DNA of 64,000 bases from Comamonadaceae bacterium UBA2121 (GCA_002331385.1 DCYB01000007.1:1-64000); one strand, 5' to 3'. Positions 9,535 to 18,645 are shown, numbered from the stretch's first letter. Numbers and translations are program-made. The notes: generated from the sequence alone by a model not told the origin.

Positions 9535-9927
9535 ATGACCATTCTGGTTGCCTACGTTGCACGCCCCGAGGGCCGCGCTGCTCTGGACAAAGCCATCGAA
9601 ATTGCCACCCGCCGCAACGAACTGCTGGTGGTGGTGAATGCCGGCCCCGGCGGTCATCAGGAAGACCCGGCGCTGATCAGCGGCTACGAGGCCGAGCGCG
9701 TCGAAGAGCGCCTCGCCACGCTCCCCATCAAGGCCGAGTTCAAGCAATTCGTGCGCGGCAAGGCGGCCATCGACGAAATCAACGACCTCGTCAAGGAACT
9801 GGACGTGAGCGTGCTCGTCATCGGCCTGCGCCGCCGCACCGCTGTGGGCAAGCTCCTGCTGGGCAGCATGGCGCAGGAAATCCTGATGACCGTGGATTGC
9901 CCCGTGCTCGCCGTCAAAGCCAGCTGA
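9535..9927 (+). CDS. Universal stress protein (UspA family)
   Basis: 130-residue single-domain Usp with an alpha/beta Rossmann-like fold. It begins MTILVAYVARPEG, a typical first strand. The C-terminal part carries GLRRRTAVGKLLLGSMAQEI, close to the ATP-binding pattern G-2x-G-9x-G-(S/T) although the first Gly spacing is loose. It ends in DCPVLAVKA, the canonical last strand. The ATG at 9535 has GGAGA about 10 nt upstream and is preferred over an in-frame TTG at 9499. Such proteins act in the cytoplasm during starvation or redox stress. It is monocistronic: a terminator hairpin follows. Confidence 0.9.
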   Translation: MTILVAYVARPEGRAALDKAIEIATRRNELLVVVNAGPGGHQEDPALISGYEAERVEERLATLPIKAEFKQFVRGKAAIDEINDLVKELDVSVLVIGLRRRTAVGKLLLGSMAQEILMTVDCPVLAVKAS

Positions 9928-9952
9928 AGCGCAGCGCAAACGCTTTTTCAGA

Positions 9953-9990
9953 AAGCCCGGCCCGCCTTATGCTGCCGGGCTTTTTCTCGT
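9953..9990 (+). terminator. Rho-independent terminator after the universal stress gene
   Basis: AAGCCCGG pairs with CCGGGCTT across a 14–18-nt loop and is followed by TTTTTC. It lies 25 nt after the stop codon and may also serve the converging ppk2 gene. Confidence 0.8.
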
Positions 9991-10063
9991 CTGATTCTTG
10001 ATGCCCCTGTGAGCGCTTGCTGCATTCGCTGCATCCGCCGCCGCTTCGTGCATCACAGAGCCG

Positions 10064-10981
10064 TCAAAAGATCTCTGGAACGATCATGGTTTCCGGGACG
10101 GGCTGGCGGAAATAATCCGCGTGGCGCACGCGCTCGGGCAGCACCACACTCGCATGCGGCACGTCCTGATACGGAATCTGCGACAGCAAGTGCGCAATGC
10201 AGTTCAAGCGCGCCTTCTTCTTGTCCACCGCTTGCACCACCCACCATGGGGCTTCGGCGATGTGCGTGCGCTCCAGCATCGTTTCCTTGGCCTTGGTGTA
10301 TTCCTCCCAGCGCACGCGGCTTTGCAAGTCCATCGGGCTGAGTTTCCACTGCTTGAGCGGATCGTGAATGCGCCCCAGAAAGCGCAGGTGCTGCTCTTCG
10401 TCGGTGATCGAGAACCAGTATTTGATGACGCGGATGCCCGAGCGCACGAGCATCTTTTCAAACTCGGGCACGCTGCGGAAGAACTCTTCGTACTCGTCCT
10501 CGGTGCAAAAGCCCATCACGCGCTCGACGCCCGCGCGGTTGTACCAACTGCGGTCAAACAGCACCATTTCCCCCGCCGCTGGCAGATGCGCCACATAGCG
10601 CTGGAAATACCATTGCGTGCGCTCGCGGTCGTTCGGCGCAGGCAGCGCGGCCACGCGCGCCACGCGCGGATTCAGCCGCTGGGTGATGCGTTTGATCACC
10701 CCGCCCTTGCCTGCTGCATCGCGGCCTTCAAAGATTATGACGACCTTTTCGCGCGACTGCTGCACCCAGTCCTGCAGCTTGACAAGCTCGCCTTGCAGAT
10801 GAAACAGGTTCTTGAAATAGCTGCGTCGGGACTCGCTGTCGACCACCGACGAACGCTGGCCGTTTTCATCGACATGGCGATCATCGATTTCCAACTCCAA
10901 CTCTTCGTCATAGCTGTCCATCAGGTCATCGGCCATACGCTGCATGAAGTCCTGAGGATCGAGGGAGGTGTTTTGAAACAT
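10064..10981 (-). CDS. ppk2: Polyphosphate kinase 2 family protein
   Basis: Uses inorganic polyphosphate to phosphorylate nucleoside diphosphates (class I PPK2) in the cytoplasm. 305 residues. Walker A EGRDAAGKGG is at residues 85–94, the Walker B/lid region FDRSWYNRAGVERVMGFC follows at ~143–160, and the C-terminal WWVVQAVDKKKARLN helix pattern matches the family. A single PPK2 domain without the tandem fusion, plus this length, favours class I (ADP or GDP phosphorylation). The acidic N-terminus (DSYDEELELEIDD) is a common extension. Convergent with the universal stress gene; 109 nt from the SirB1 gene upstream. Confidence 0.92.
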   Translation of the reverse strand: MFQNTSLDPQDFMQRMADDLMDSYDEELELEIDDRHVDENGQRSSVVDSESRRSYFKNLFHLQGELVKLQDWVQQSREKVVIIFEGRDAAGKGGVIKRITQRLNPRVARVAALPAPNDRERTQWYFQRYVAHLPAAGEMVLFDRSWYNRAGVERVMGFCTEDEYEEFFRSVPEFEKMLVRSGIRVIKYWFSITDEEQHLRFLGRIHDPLKQWKLSPMDLQSRVRWEEYTKAKETMLERTHIAEAPWWVVQAVDKKKARLNCIAHLLSQIPYQDVPHASVVLPERVRHADYFRQPVPETMIVPEIF

Positions 10982-11090
10982 GAGGAGTCACCTAGAAACA
11001 GGCTTCGCATCTTCCCGATAATTCGTGACAATGCCGTGACAGATGGATGTCCGTCACGTGACCGTCATGCGGCGTTCGACTGCGCTCGAC

Positions 11091-11951
11091 TCAACTTTGC
11101 GACTCGCGCAGGCGCAGCAGCAACTCCTGGATGGCATCGGCATCTGCGGACGCGCTTTCGTGCTCCAGATACATCTCCAGATCGCTGATGGCCTCCTGCA
11201 TGTGGCCACGCTCCACGTGGGCAAACCCGCGGTCACGCCACTCCACCCAGGCATCCGGCAACAGGGCGATCAGGCGGCATTCGACGTCGATGAGTCGCTG
11301 CCAATCCCCTTCGGCACGGTGAATTTCCTTCAGATTGCGCAGCATGCGCACCAGAATCTGCCGCGCCGACGCGGGCCGCAGATAATCCGCCAGCCGCGCA
11401 TCCGGGTCGTCCACATGGGGCAAGCGGGTCAGAAACGGCTCCAGCCGCTCGCTCACTTCTTCCCGCGAGAGCGACTGGCCACTCGTCGGGTCCAAAATAA
11501 CCTGCCCTTCGGGCAGCGACACCTTCACAAGAAAGTGCCCCGGAAACGACACGCCGTGCGCACGCAAACCGATACCCTGCGCCAGTTCCAGCCACAGCAC
11601 CGCCAGCGAAATCGGAATGCCCCGGCGCGTGCGCAGCACCGCATTCAGATAGCTGTTTTCCGGATCGTAGTAATTGTTGAGATTGGAGCTAAAGCCCAGT
11701 TCGGTATAGAAAAACCGGTTCAGCGCCTGCAACCGTTGCATGGGCTCTGTGCCTTCGGGCGCCGCGCGATGCAGCCGCTCCAGCAGCCGATCGACTTCTT
11801 CCAGCACCTGTTCGACATCGAGCTGCGCGTAGGCGTCCTGCGCGATGCAGGCAGCCGCCTCCAGCAAAGGGATGGATTCACCGGAATCCCCCTGCCGCAC
11901 CAGACAGGAGAAATACTCCTGAGGGGAAGGGACATTGAATTGCAGTGACAT
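11091..11951 (-). CDS. SirB1-family protein (transglutaminase-like plus TPR)
   Basis: 286-residue cytoplasmic protein. The N-terminal two thirds match the SirB1/transglutaminase-like family: NRFFYTELGFSSN, NSYLNAVLRTRRGIPISLAVLWLELAQ and the HGVSFPGHFLVKV segment. The C-terminal ~80 residues form tetratricopeptide-like helices (ECRLIALLPDAWVEWRDRGFAHVERGHMQEAISDLEMYL pattern). The molecular role is unknown in the family; the catalytic Cys of true transglutaminases is not evident here. I chose the ATG at 11951 (MSLQFNVPSP) over a TTG two codons earlier. It lies between murJ and ppk2 on the same strand, with 95 nt to murJ. Confidence 0.85.
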   Translation of the reverse strand: MSLQFNVPSPQEYFSCLVRQGDSGESIPLLEAAACIAQDAYAQLDVEQVLEEVDRLLERLHRAAPEGTEPMQRLQALNRFFYTELGFSSNLNNYYDPENSYLNAVLRTRRGIPISLAVLWLELAQGIGLRAHGVSFPGHFLVKVSLPEGQVILDPTSGQSLSREEVSERLEPFLTRLPHVDDPDARLADYLRPASARQILVRMLRNLKEIHRAEGDWQRLIDVECRLIALLPDAWVEWRDRGFAHVERGHMQEAISDLEMYLEHESASADADAIQELLLRLRESQS

Positions 11952-12046
11952 AGTCAATTACCCACGTTTACTTCACAGCGGCGGACACCTGCCCACCACA
12001 CTCTGGAAGACTGCATGACCGCCTGATGAGTTCCCCCGCTACACAC

Positions 12047-13612
12047 TCACTTGCGCAGCACCTGGCGCAGGTTCATGCGTGCGGCCCACAGCCCTCCGAA
12101 GTACACCACCATAGCGCCAATCAATATGCTCGCCAGTAGGCCAACACGCCACATTGCGTGCGAACGCAGTGCCACCCAGTCGAAATGCTGGTTCGCCCAG
12201 AACAGGAACCCCGCCAGCAACACATTCGCCGCGAGCACCTGCAGCAAAAACCTGCCCCAACCCGGATGCGGCTTGTAGCTGCCCCGGCGCAACAGCCCGA
12301 CCAGCAGCCACGTCGCATTCACCAGCGCGCCCAGACCGATCGACAGCGCCAGCCCCGCATGCGCGAAGTACGGCACAAACAGCACGTTCAGCAACTGCGT
12401 CACCACCAGCACGATGATGGCAATCTTCACCGGCGTGCGAATGTCCTGCGATGCGTAATAACCCGGTGCCAACACCTTCACCGCCACCAGCCCGAGCAAG
12501 CCGATTCCGTAGCCTTGCAGCGCCACCGTGATCTGGCCCACGTCGCTGTCGCGCAGCGCGCCGTAATGGAACAGCGTCGCTACCAGAGGCTTGGCAAACA
12601 GCACCAATCCGATCGCACACGGCACACTCAGCAACACCACAATGCGCAGCCCCCAATCCAGCATGGCGGAATAGCGCTCCGAATCGCCCGACGCCTTGGC
12701 CGACGCCAGCTGCGCCGTGAGCACCACCCCCAGCGCCACACCCAGCAGCGCCGTGGGAAACTCCATCAACCGGTCGGCATAGAACAGCCACGTCACACTG
12801 CCCTGCTGCAGGTACGACGCGATCTGTGTATTGATCATGAGCGAGATCTGCGCCACCCCCACGCCCAGCAGCGCAGGCCCCATCAACGTGAGAATGCGCC
12901 GCACCCCCGGATTGGCAAATGCCGCGCGGATGGTGGACCAGCCCATGCCGATGCGCGGCAGCAGCCCCAGGCGCGCCAGCGCGGGAATCTGCACCCCCAA
13001 CTGCAGCACCCCACCCACCATCACGCCGCCCACCATGGCATAGATCGGCTCGATGCCGTGCCGCGCGAAGAACGGCGCACCCAGCACCGCCGCAGCAATC
13101 ATGCTCAGATTCAGCAACACCGGCGTGAGCGCGGAAACGGCAAACCGCTTCCACGTATTCAACACCCCGGCGGACAACGCCACCAGCGACATGAACCCGA
13201 TGTAGGGGAACATCCAGCGCGTCATCAGCACCGCGGCTTCCATGCCGCCGGGCTCGTGACGCAGGCCGCTCGCCAGCAGCCACACCAACACCGGCGCACC
13301 CACCACGCCCAGCACACAAGTGATCAACAGCACCCAGAACAGCACCGTCGCCACCGCGCTGATCAGCAACCTGGTGGACTCTTCCCCCTGCTGCGCCTTG
13401 TGCGTGGCCAGCACCGGAACAAAAGCCTGACTGAACGCCCCTTCAGCAAACAGCCGCCGGAACAAATTCGGAATCCGGAACGCCACGTTGAACGCATCCG
13501 TCAACACATTCGCCCCGAACATCGAGGCCATAAGCAAATCCCGCACCAACCCCAGCACGCGCGAGGCCAAAGTGAGCAGGGAGACGGTGGAGGCAGCTTT
13601 GAACAATGACAC
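12047..13612 (-). CDS. murJ: Lipid II flippase MurJ
   Basis: Flips the peptidoglycan precursor lipid II across the inner membrane. 521 residues with about 14 hydrophobic segments. The start MSLFKAASTVSLLTLASRVLGLVRD and the following FGANVLTDAFNVAFRIPNLFRRLFAEGAFSQAFVPV pattern are hallmark MviN/MurJ N-terminal sequence, including the conserved Arg of the RIPN loop and the charged central cavity. Length is normal. In Burkholderiales murJ is regularly divergent from rpsT, as seen here, with 308 bp between them. Confidence 0.96.
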   Translation of the reverse strand: MSLFKAASTVSLLTLASRVLGLVRDLLMASMFGANVLTDAFNVAFRIPNLFRRLFAEGAFSQAFVPVLATHKAQQGEESTRLLISAVATVLFWVLLITCVLGVVGAPVLVWLLASGLRHEPGGMEAAVLMTRWMFPYIGFMSLVALSAGVLNTWKRFAVSALTPVLLNLSMIAAAVLGAPFFARHGIEPIYAMVGGVMVGGVLQLGVQIPALARLGLLPRIGMGWSTIRAAFANPGVRRILTLMGPALLGVGVAQISLMINTQIASYLQQGSVTWLFYADRLMEFPTALLGVALGVVLTAQLASAKASGDSERYSAMLDWGLRIVVLLSVPCAIGLVLFAKPLVATLFHYGALRDSDVGQITVALQGYGIGLLGLVAVKVLAPGYYASQDIRTPVKIAIIVLVVTQLLNVLFVPYFAHAGLALSIGLGALVNATWLLVGLLRRGSYKPHPGWGRFLLQVLAANVLLAGFLFWANQHFDWVALRSHAMWRVGLLASILIGAMVVYFGGLWAARMNLRQVLRK

Positions 13613-13731
13613 GGCCGCCAGTGTATGCGCTGACCATGGACCCCTAGGGATTTTTTACGCAGAATCCTGAGCCCCCGGCTCAACTGGCCGCCCATGGCCT
13701 GCGCGGTCGAGTGGGCGGTTGCGTGCACTCA

Positions 13732-13830
13732 GCCGCCAAGACGGCCCTCAGGGCGCGACGTCGCAGCCGCAGACAGTAGTCAATCTACGGCAAGGCTGCG
13801 CAACAAAGCCCTGAGGGTCGTCTTGGTGGC
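13732..13830. repeat. Long nested inverted repeat upstream of rpsT
   Basis: Left arm 13732–13754 (starts GCCGCCAAGACG) and right arm 13808–13830 (ends GTCTTGGTGGC) are reverse complements over 23 bp with two mismatches. An inner pair, CGCAGCC near 13763 and GGCTGCG near 13794, extends the stem. As RNA or as extruded DNA this would fold as a ~100-nt extended hairpin. It ends about 38 bp before the rpsT -10 box, so it is upstream of the transcript for rpsT rather than a leader. Confidence 0.7.
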
Positions 13831-13844
13831 CCCAAAACGGTTAG

Positions 13845-13873
13845 CCGACCATCCGACCAAAACACGTTATAAT
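13845..13873 (+). promoter_or_regulatory. rpsT promoter
   Basis: A perfect sigma-70 -10 box TATAAT lies at 13868–13873, 47 bp before the rpsT start codon. At the optimal spacing the -35 position reads CCGACC (13845–13850), a weak match, which fits a promoter that depends mainly on its -10. Confidence 0.65.
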
Positions 13874-13920
13874 GCTTGGCTTTGCTGACAACATCCTCAG
13901 ACACTTAAGGAACACATACC

Positions 13921-14220
13921 ATGGCAACCAAGCCAAAGAAAAAGAACCCCCGCCTGGCGTCCGGCCGCAAGCGCGCACGCCAGAACGTCAAGCTGAACGC
14001 AGCCAACACATCGCTGCGTTCCAAGTACCGTACCGCAGTCAAGAACGTCGAAAAGGCTGTTCTGGCTGGTGACAAGACCAAGGCAACCGAACTGTTCGCC
14101 AAGGCCCAATCCGTGCTGGACACGATCGCCGACAAGGGCATCTTCCACAAGAACAAGGCAGCTCGCGATAAGAGCCGCCTGTCCGCCAAGGTCAAGGCCC
14201 TGGCAGTCGCAGCCGCCTGA
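13921..14220 (+). CDS. rpsT: 30S ribosomal protein S20
   Basis: 99-residue basic helical protein of the small ribosomal subunit that binds 16S rRNA helices 9 and 44. The N-terminus MATKPKKKNPRLASGRKRARQ and the conserved SKYRTAVKNVEKAV, GIFHKNKAARDKSRL segments are diagnostic. AAGGAA about 10 nt upstream serves as ribosome binding site. Monocistronic between its own promoter and a terminator at 14312. Confidence 0.98.
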   Translation: MATKPKKKNPRLASGRKRARQNVKLNAANTSLRSKYRTAVKNVEKAVLAGDKTKATELFAKAQSVLDTIADKGIFHKNKAARDKSRLSAKVKALAVAAA

Positions 14221-14311
14221 CTCTCTTCAGGCAAACAGCCCGGGTGATCTTTCCATAGAATTTTCACCCGCCGTTTGTAACGGGTGCGCTGTCAGCAAAT
14301 CAAAAGCAAGG

Positions 14312-14337
14312 AAACCGCCGCAAGGCGGTTTTTTGTG
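14312..14337 (+). terminator. Rho-independent terminator after rpsT
   Basis: AACCGCC-GCAA-GGCGGTT followed by TTTT. It lies 92 nt after the rpsT stop codon, with nothing coding in between. Confidence 0.88.
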
Positions 14338-14404
14338 CCCGGACGGCAGGAATGCCCGACGCACGGGCATTCCAATGCTCAGTCAGTCAACCAAGCAGAA
14401 AGAC

Positions 14405-15007
14405 TCAACGAAACGTCTTGAAGCGCACGTCGTCCGCAATGAACGTCTTGTCGCCGATGGGTTGCGCGTTCGAGCCGAACGGCATTTGCGCACGCATTTT
14501 CCAGCTCGCCGGGACGCCCCATGTGGCGGCCACTTCTGCGTCGATCAGCGGGCCGTAGTGCTGCAGGCTGGCGCCAATGCCTGCCTCTGCCAGGGCGGTC
14601 CAGACCGCGAATTGGGCCATACCGGCGGAATGCTCGGAGAACACCGGGAAGTTGTCTGCGTACAGCGGAAACTTTTCCTGCAGCTCCTTGATGACGTCCT
14701 GATCTTCAAAGAACAGCACCGAGCCCGCGCCTGCGGCGAACGCCGTCATTTTGGCGTCGGTGGGGGCAAAGTTTTCGGGCGGGACCACGGCGCGCAGTGT
14801 TTCGCGCGTGATGTTCCAGAGCTTTTCGTGCTGGGCACCAAAGAGGATCACAGCGCGCGAGCTTTGCGAGTTGAACGAGGATGGCGCCAGACGGATGGCC
14901 TCGCGGATCAGGGCATCGACCTGGTCTTCGGAGAGGGGGAGATTCTTGCCAAGCGCGTACTGCGTGCGGCGTTGTGTGAACAGGGAAATTGCGTTGCTAT
15001 TGCTCAT
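14405..15007 (-). CDS. Nitroreductase-family oxidoreductase (Frm2/HBN1-like)
   Basis: 200-residue FMN-dependent oxidoreductase of the nitroreductase fold, cytoplasmic. It begins MSNSNAISLFTQRRTQYALGKNLP; the RRTxY FMN-phosphate contact is at 13–17. SFNSQSSRAVILFG (44–57) is the usual active-site entrance, and the C-terminal half holds GIGASLQHYGP and the PFGSNAQP loop. Size and motifs fit the short Frm2-like branch, whose physiological substrates are poorly known (nitroaromatics, quinones, lipid signalling in yeast). The ATG at 15007 is chosen because upstream in-frame residues are not conserved. Isolated gene, converging on rpsT. Confidence 0.85.
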   Translation of the reverse strand: MSNSNAISLFTQRRTQYALGKNLPLSEDQVDALIREAIRLAPSSFNSQSSRAVILFGAQHEKLWNITRETLRAVVPPENFAPTDAKMTAFAAGAGSVLFFEDQDVIKELQEKFPLYADNFPVFSEHSAGMAQFAVWTALAEAGIGASLQHYGPLIDAEVAATWGVPASWKMRAQMPFGSNAQPIGDKTFIADDVRFKTFR

Positions 15008-15243
15008 ATCGACTCGAAGTGGATTGCCAATACCATTCGCTGCCGCGCCCCATGTCTGGGGAGAGTCACCGATCCGGCGTCGCTGCGCGGCCCCCTTCGA
15101 ATGGTTGCGAGCCAGTCTATTGCACTGCAGCAAATTGAGAGTGCATAGACGGAACAAACCCGCCAGCAGATAGGGCAACCCTGACAAATGTCAGCGCATC
15201 AGCGCTGGAAACGACATTCCCTTCAAAACGAAAGGCCTGAAGA

Positions 15244-15558
15244 TCAGGCCTTTGGATCGGGCAGCAGGCACGCTTCGACTATCTGCAAACTGTTGTCTTT
15301 GGCGAAATTGAGCACAAAGTCCCACGCCATGGGCTCGTGCTCTTGCAGGTCGCGATTCACCACCACGCATTTGACGCCATTGATGTTGGTCGGAACGCAC
15401 CAGGGCGAATAGCTCAGGTGGCTGCCCGGCACAGAGCCGCCGGGTCGGAATTGGCTCATGACTCCTGCCAGACGCTCTGCCCAGTCGCTGGGCCGGAAAG
15501 TTCTCCCTTCCAGGGTGATTCCTTGAATAAAAACTTCTTTTGCTTCGGGAGAAACCAT
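15244..15558 (-). CDS. DUF3579 domain protein
   Basis: 104-residue protein of unknown function that corresponds to DUF3579, a family found mostly in Betaproteobacteria. Seen are MVSPEAKEVFIQGITLEGRTFRPSDWAERL, a GGSVPGSHLSYSPWC loop, and CVVVNRDLQEHEPMAWDFVL; individual motifs such as RPSDWAERL recur in the family. No signal peptide or membrane segment. The gene is divergent from argD, an arrangement I recall as conserved in Burkholderiales, which hints at a link to arginine metabolism but does not prove it. Confidence 0.82.
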   Translation of the reverse strand: MVSPEAKEVFIQGITLEGRTFRPSDWAERLAGVMSQFRPGGSVPGSHLSYSPWCVPTNINGVKCVVVNRDLQEHEPMAWDFVLNFAKDNSLQIVEACLLPDPKA

Positions 15559-15822
15559 CGTGAGGTGTCATGAAAAATGAACCGTGGCATCGTGTTCCAC
15601 GTAGGGTCATTCTAACTCTTATATAAGAGATAAGACTGAATGTCCGTGCAAAGCCCTCACGCGCGCTGCGTTGCTCCCGCCCGAACTGGACAGATGCGCA
15701 TGAGTGTGATGCCAAATACTCAACGAAGGCGTCATTGACAGCCTCTAAAATCAGGTTTCGTTGCGCCGGCCAGTCTGCCGGCGTTATGTTTCCCAGCTAT
15801 GTCAGGATCAGGAGATTTCCGC

Positions 15823-17037
15823 ATGACCGCTTTTGTTTCGGCAGCCTCGCCCCACGTGATGAACACCTATGGCCGCGTGCCAATCGCCCTTGAGCGCGGC
15901 CAGGGCGTTCGAGTGTGGGACGTCAACGGCAAGGAATACCTTGACGGGCTCGCTGGCATCGCGGTCAACACGCTCGGCCACAACCACCCCAAGCTCGTGC
16001 CCGCACTGCAAGACCAGCTCACCAAGCTGATCCACACCTCCAACTACTACCACGTGCCCGGACAGGAAGTGCTCGCCAAGCTGTTGGTGGAGCGCGCCAG
16101 GATGGACAACGTGTTCTTCTGCAACACCGGGCTGGAGGCCAACGAAGCCGCCATCAAGATCGCGCGCAAGTACGGTGTGGACAAGGGCATCGCCAAGCCC
16201 GTGATTGTGGTCTATGAGCACGCCTTCCATGGCCGCTCCATCGCCACCATGACGGCCACCGGCAACCCCAAGGTGCGTGACGGTTTCGGCCCGCTGCTGG
16301 AAGGTTTCATCCGCGTGCCGGTGAACGACATCGACGCGCTGAAGCAGGCCACGGAAGGCAACCCCAACGTCGTCGCCGTGATGATGGAGCCCATCCAGGG
16401 CGAAGGCGGCCTGCACCCCATGCGCGCCGAATACATGCAGCAGGTGCGCGCCCTGTGCGACGCCAACGAGTGGCTGATGCTGCTGGACGAAGTGCAGGCC
16501 GGCATGGGCCGCACCGGCAAGTGGTTTGCGCACCAGTGGGCCGACATCGTGCCCGACGTGATGACGCTGGCCAAGGGTCTGGGTTCCGGCGTGCCGGTGG
16601 GCGCCGTCGTTGCGCGCGGCAAGGCGGCACATGTACTGCAGCCGGGCAATCATGGCACCACCTTTGGCGGCAATCCTTTGGCGATGCGTGCAGGTATCGA
16701 GACCATTCGCATCATGGAAGAGGACAAGTTGTTGCAAAATGCCTCTGAGGTGGGTGAACACCTGAAGCAGGCACTCAAGCAAGCCTTCGCGGGCGACCAG
16801 CGCGTGCTGGACGTGCGCGGTCAGGGCCTGATGATCGGCATCGAACTCGACCGCCCCTGTGGCGCGTTGATCGGCCGTGGTGCTGAAGAGGCCGGTCTGC
16901 TCTTCTCGGTCACGGCGGATTCCGTGATCCGGCTGGTGCCCGCCCTCATCCTCTCGCGCGCCGAGGCCGACGAGCTCGTCTCCCGCCTCGCCCCACTGGT
17001 CAAAAAATTCCTCGCTGAAGAGGCCCCGAAACCATGA
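15823..17037 (+). CDS. argD: Acetylornithine transaminase
   Basis: PLP-dependent class III aminotransferase; converts N-acetylglutamate semialdehyde to N-acetylornithine in arginine synthesis. 404 residues. Signatures: FCNTGLEANEAAIKIARKYG near residue 100, HAFHGRSIATM near 140, LLDEVQAGMGRTG near 225 and the PLP lysine in LAKGLGSGVPVGA near 250. I chose the ATG at 15823, which has AGGAGA 9–14 nt upstream, over the in-frame ATG at 15799. The stop overlaps the argF start (ATGA), so the two are translationally coupled. Confidence 0.95.
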   Translation: MTAFVSAASPHVMNTYGRVPIALERGQGVRVWDVNGKEYLDGLAGIAVNTLGHNHPKLVPALQDQLTKLIHTSNYYHVPGQEVLAKLLVERARMDNVFFCNTGLEANEAAIKIARKYGVDKGIAKPVIVVYEHAFHGRSIATMTATGNPKVRDGFGPLLEGFIRVPVNDIDALKQATEGNPNVVAVMMEPIQGEGGLHPMRAEYMQQVRALCDANEWLMLLDEVQAGMGRTGKWFAHQWADIVPDVMTLAKGLGSGVPVGAVVARGKAAHVLQPGNHGTTFGGNPLAMRAGIETIRIMEEDKLLQNASEVGEHLKQALKQAFAGDQRVLDVRGQGLMIGIELDRPCGALIGRGAEEAGLLFSVTADSVIRLVPALILSRAEADELVSRLAPLVKKFLAEEAPKP

Positions 17038-17957
17038 AGCATTACCTGCAGTTTTCCGCGCTGGACGCCGACGAGTACAACTACCTGTTCTCGCGCGCGG
17101 CGATCATCAAGGGCAAGTTCAAGAGCTACGAGAAATACCATCCGCTGTTCGACCGCACGCTGGCCATGATTTTCGAGAAGGCCAGCACGCGCACGCGCGT
17201 GAGCTTCGAGGCGGGCATGTACCAGTTGGGCGGCAGCGTGGTGCACCTCACCACGGGCGACAGCCAACTGGGCCGCTCCGAGCCCATCGAGGACAGCGCC
17301 AAGGTCATCAGCCGCATGACGGACCTGGTGATGATCCGCACGTACGAGCAAAGCAAGATCGAAAAATTTGCCGCCAACTCGCGCGTGCCCGTCATCAACG
17401 GCCTGACCAACGAATTCCACCCCTGCCAGATCATGGCGGACATCTTCACCTTCATTGAGCATCGCGGCTCCATCAAGGGCAAGACCGTGGCGTGGGTCGG
17501 TGACGGCAACAACATGGCCAACACATGGTTGCAGGCAGCAGAGCTGCTCGACTTCACCGTGCACGTGAGCACGCCCAGTGGCTACGAAGTGGACGAAAAA
17601 CTCGCCTTCGGCGGCCGCACGCCTCGCACCGGTTGCTACAAGGTCTTCTCCGACCCCATGGAAGCCTGCAAGGGCGCCGACCTGGTCACTACCGACGTGT
17701 GGACCAGCATGGGCTACGAAGCCGAAAACGAAAAGCGCATGAAGGCCTTCGCCGACTGGTGCGTGGACTCCGACATGATGGCTGCGGCACGCCCCGACGC
17801 CCTCTTCATGCACTGCCTGCCCGCACACCGCGGTGAGGAAGTCATGGCCGACGTCATCGACGGACCGCAATCCGTAGTCTGGGACGAAGCAGAAAACCGC
17901 ATGCACGTGCAAAAGGCGCTCATGGAGTACCTGCTCCTGGGCCGCGTCACGGCCTGA
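17034..17957 (+). CDS. argF: Ornithine carbamoyltransferase, anabolic
   Basis: Joins carbamoyl phosphate and ornithine to citrulline. 307 residues. The carbamoyl-phosphate loop STRTR is at about residues 46–50 (FEKASTRTRVSFE), HPCQ near 130 in NEFHPCQIMAD, and the ornithine-binding HCLPAHRGEEV near 262. The length and these motifs match the arginine-biosynthetic enzyme. Overlaps argD by 4 nt; a terminator follows at 18023. Confidence 0.96.
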   Translation: MKHYLQFSALDADEYNYLFSRAAIIKGKFKSYEKYHPLFDRTLAMIFEKASTRTRVSFEAGMYQLGGSVVHLTTGDSQLGRSEPIEDSAKVISRMTDLVMIRTYEQSKIEKFAANSRVPVINGLTNEFHPCQIMADIFTFIEHRGSIKGKTVAWVGDGNNMANTWLQAAELLDFTVHVSTPSGYEVDEKLAFGGRTPRTGCYKVFSDPMEACKGADLVTTDVWTSMGYEAENEKRMKAFADWCVDSDMMAAARPDALFMHCLPAHRGEEVMADVIDGPQSVVWDEAENRMHVQKALMEYLLLGRVTA

Positions 17958-18022
17958 TCGGACACATCCATCATGGTTCACGCACACCTTCATCCCAAGG
18001 CCCTGAACCAGCACACCAGCCA

Positions 18023-18054
18023 AAGCCTGCCCGCATTGCGTGGCAGGCTTTTTC
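18023..18054 (+). terminator. Rho-independent terminator of the argD–argF operon
   Basis: AAGCCTGCC and GGCAGGCTT form a stem with a 10-nt loop, followed by TTT-C. It lies 66 nt after the argF stop. Confidence 0.82.
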
Positions 18055-18243
18055 ATTGCCGTCTGCACCATATCCGGCGCAGCAGGGTTTCGCGCATTCC
18101 CGGCCACTTTGGTCCGCGTGAACATCTCTCGCTGCAAGTGCGCGCACTGCATGTGCGCATCCACACCTTCACATTGAAATTCCTGCAAGGACATACCTAG
18201 TTCGACGTTCGGCCCATTGCACTCCCGATTGACCAAACCGGCT

Positions 18244-18603
18244 ATGTCCATGTCCTCCGAAACCCAAGATCACCCGTGCGTGAGCTGTGGCGCCTGCTGC
18301 CACACGTATCGCGTTGAATTCTCTCTCTACGAACTCGCGTCCATGGGCGGCGTCGTGCCCGACGCCCTCACCCACGAAGTCAGCGGCAACCGCGTGCGCA
18401 TGAACGGCACCGCGCAGTTTCCCGTGCGCTGCGCAGCGCTGATCGGCGACTGCGGCGTGCAGTCGATTTGCAGCATCTACGAGCAGCGCTCATCAACCTG
18501 CCGCAATTTCGACTTCGACTCCGACCGCTGCCACGAAGCGCGCGCACGCCACGGCCTGCCGCCGCTCACGCCGATCGATCCGATCTGGCCGTTGGCGGCG
18601 TGA
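18244..18603 (+). CDS. YkgJ-family Cys-cluster protein, copy 1
   Basis: 119-residue small soluble protein with the YkgJ-type (Fe–S/zinc-like) cysteine cluster: PCVSCGACCHTYRVEF near the N-terminus (four Cys in the first part), then RCAAL, CGVQSICSIYEQRSSTCRNF and DRCHEARA. Family members are predicted metal-binding proteins of unknown role. The start ATG at 18244 (or 18250) precedes the first conserved block by about 15 codons. It lies next to the feo iron uptake genes, which converge on it. A clear paralogue is at 26652–26981. Confidence 0.85.
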   Translation: MSMSSETQDHPCVSCGACCHTYRVEFSLYELASMGGVVPDALTHEVSGNRVRMNGTAQFPVRCAALIGDCGVQSICSIYEQRSSTCRNFDFDSDRCHEARARHGLPPLTPIDPIWPLAA

Positions 18604-18645
18604 TATGCACGGGGACGTGTAGCACCACGGGGATCGTCAGAGCGC

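Larger units (their letters stand above)
13613..13920. other. Divergent intergenic region murJ / rpsT
   Basis: 308 bp that hold the rpsT promoter and a long imperfect inverted repeat (13732–13830), both listed separately. I see no protein gene. Confidence 0.6.

Noticed and set aside
16821..18251. 476-codon minus-strand open frame
   Set aside because: Antisense to argD and argF; no conserved motif.
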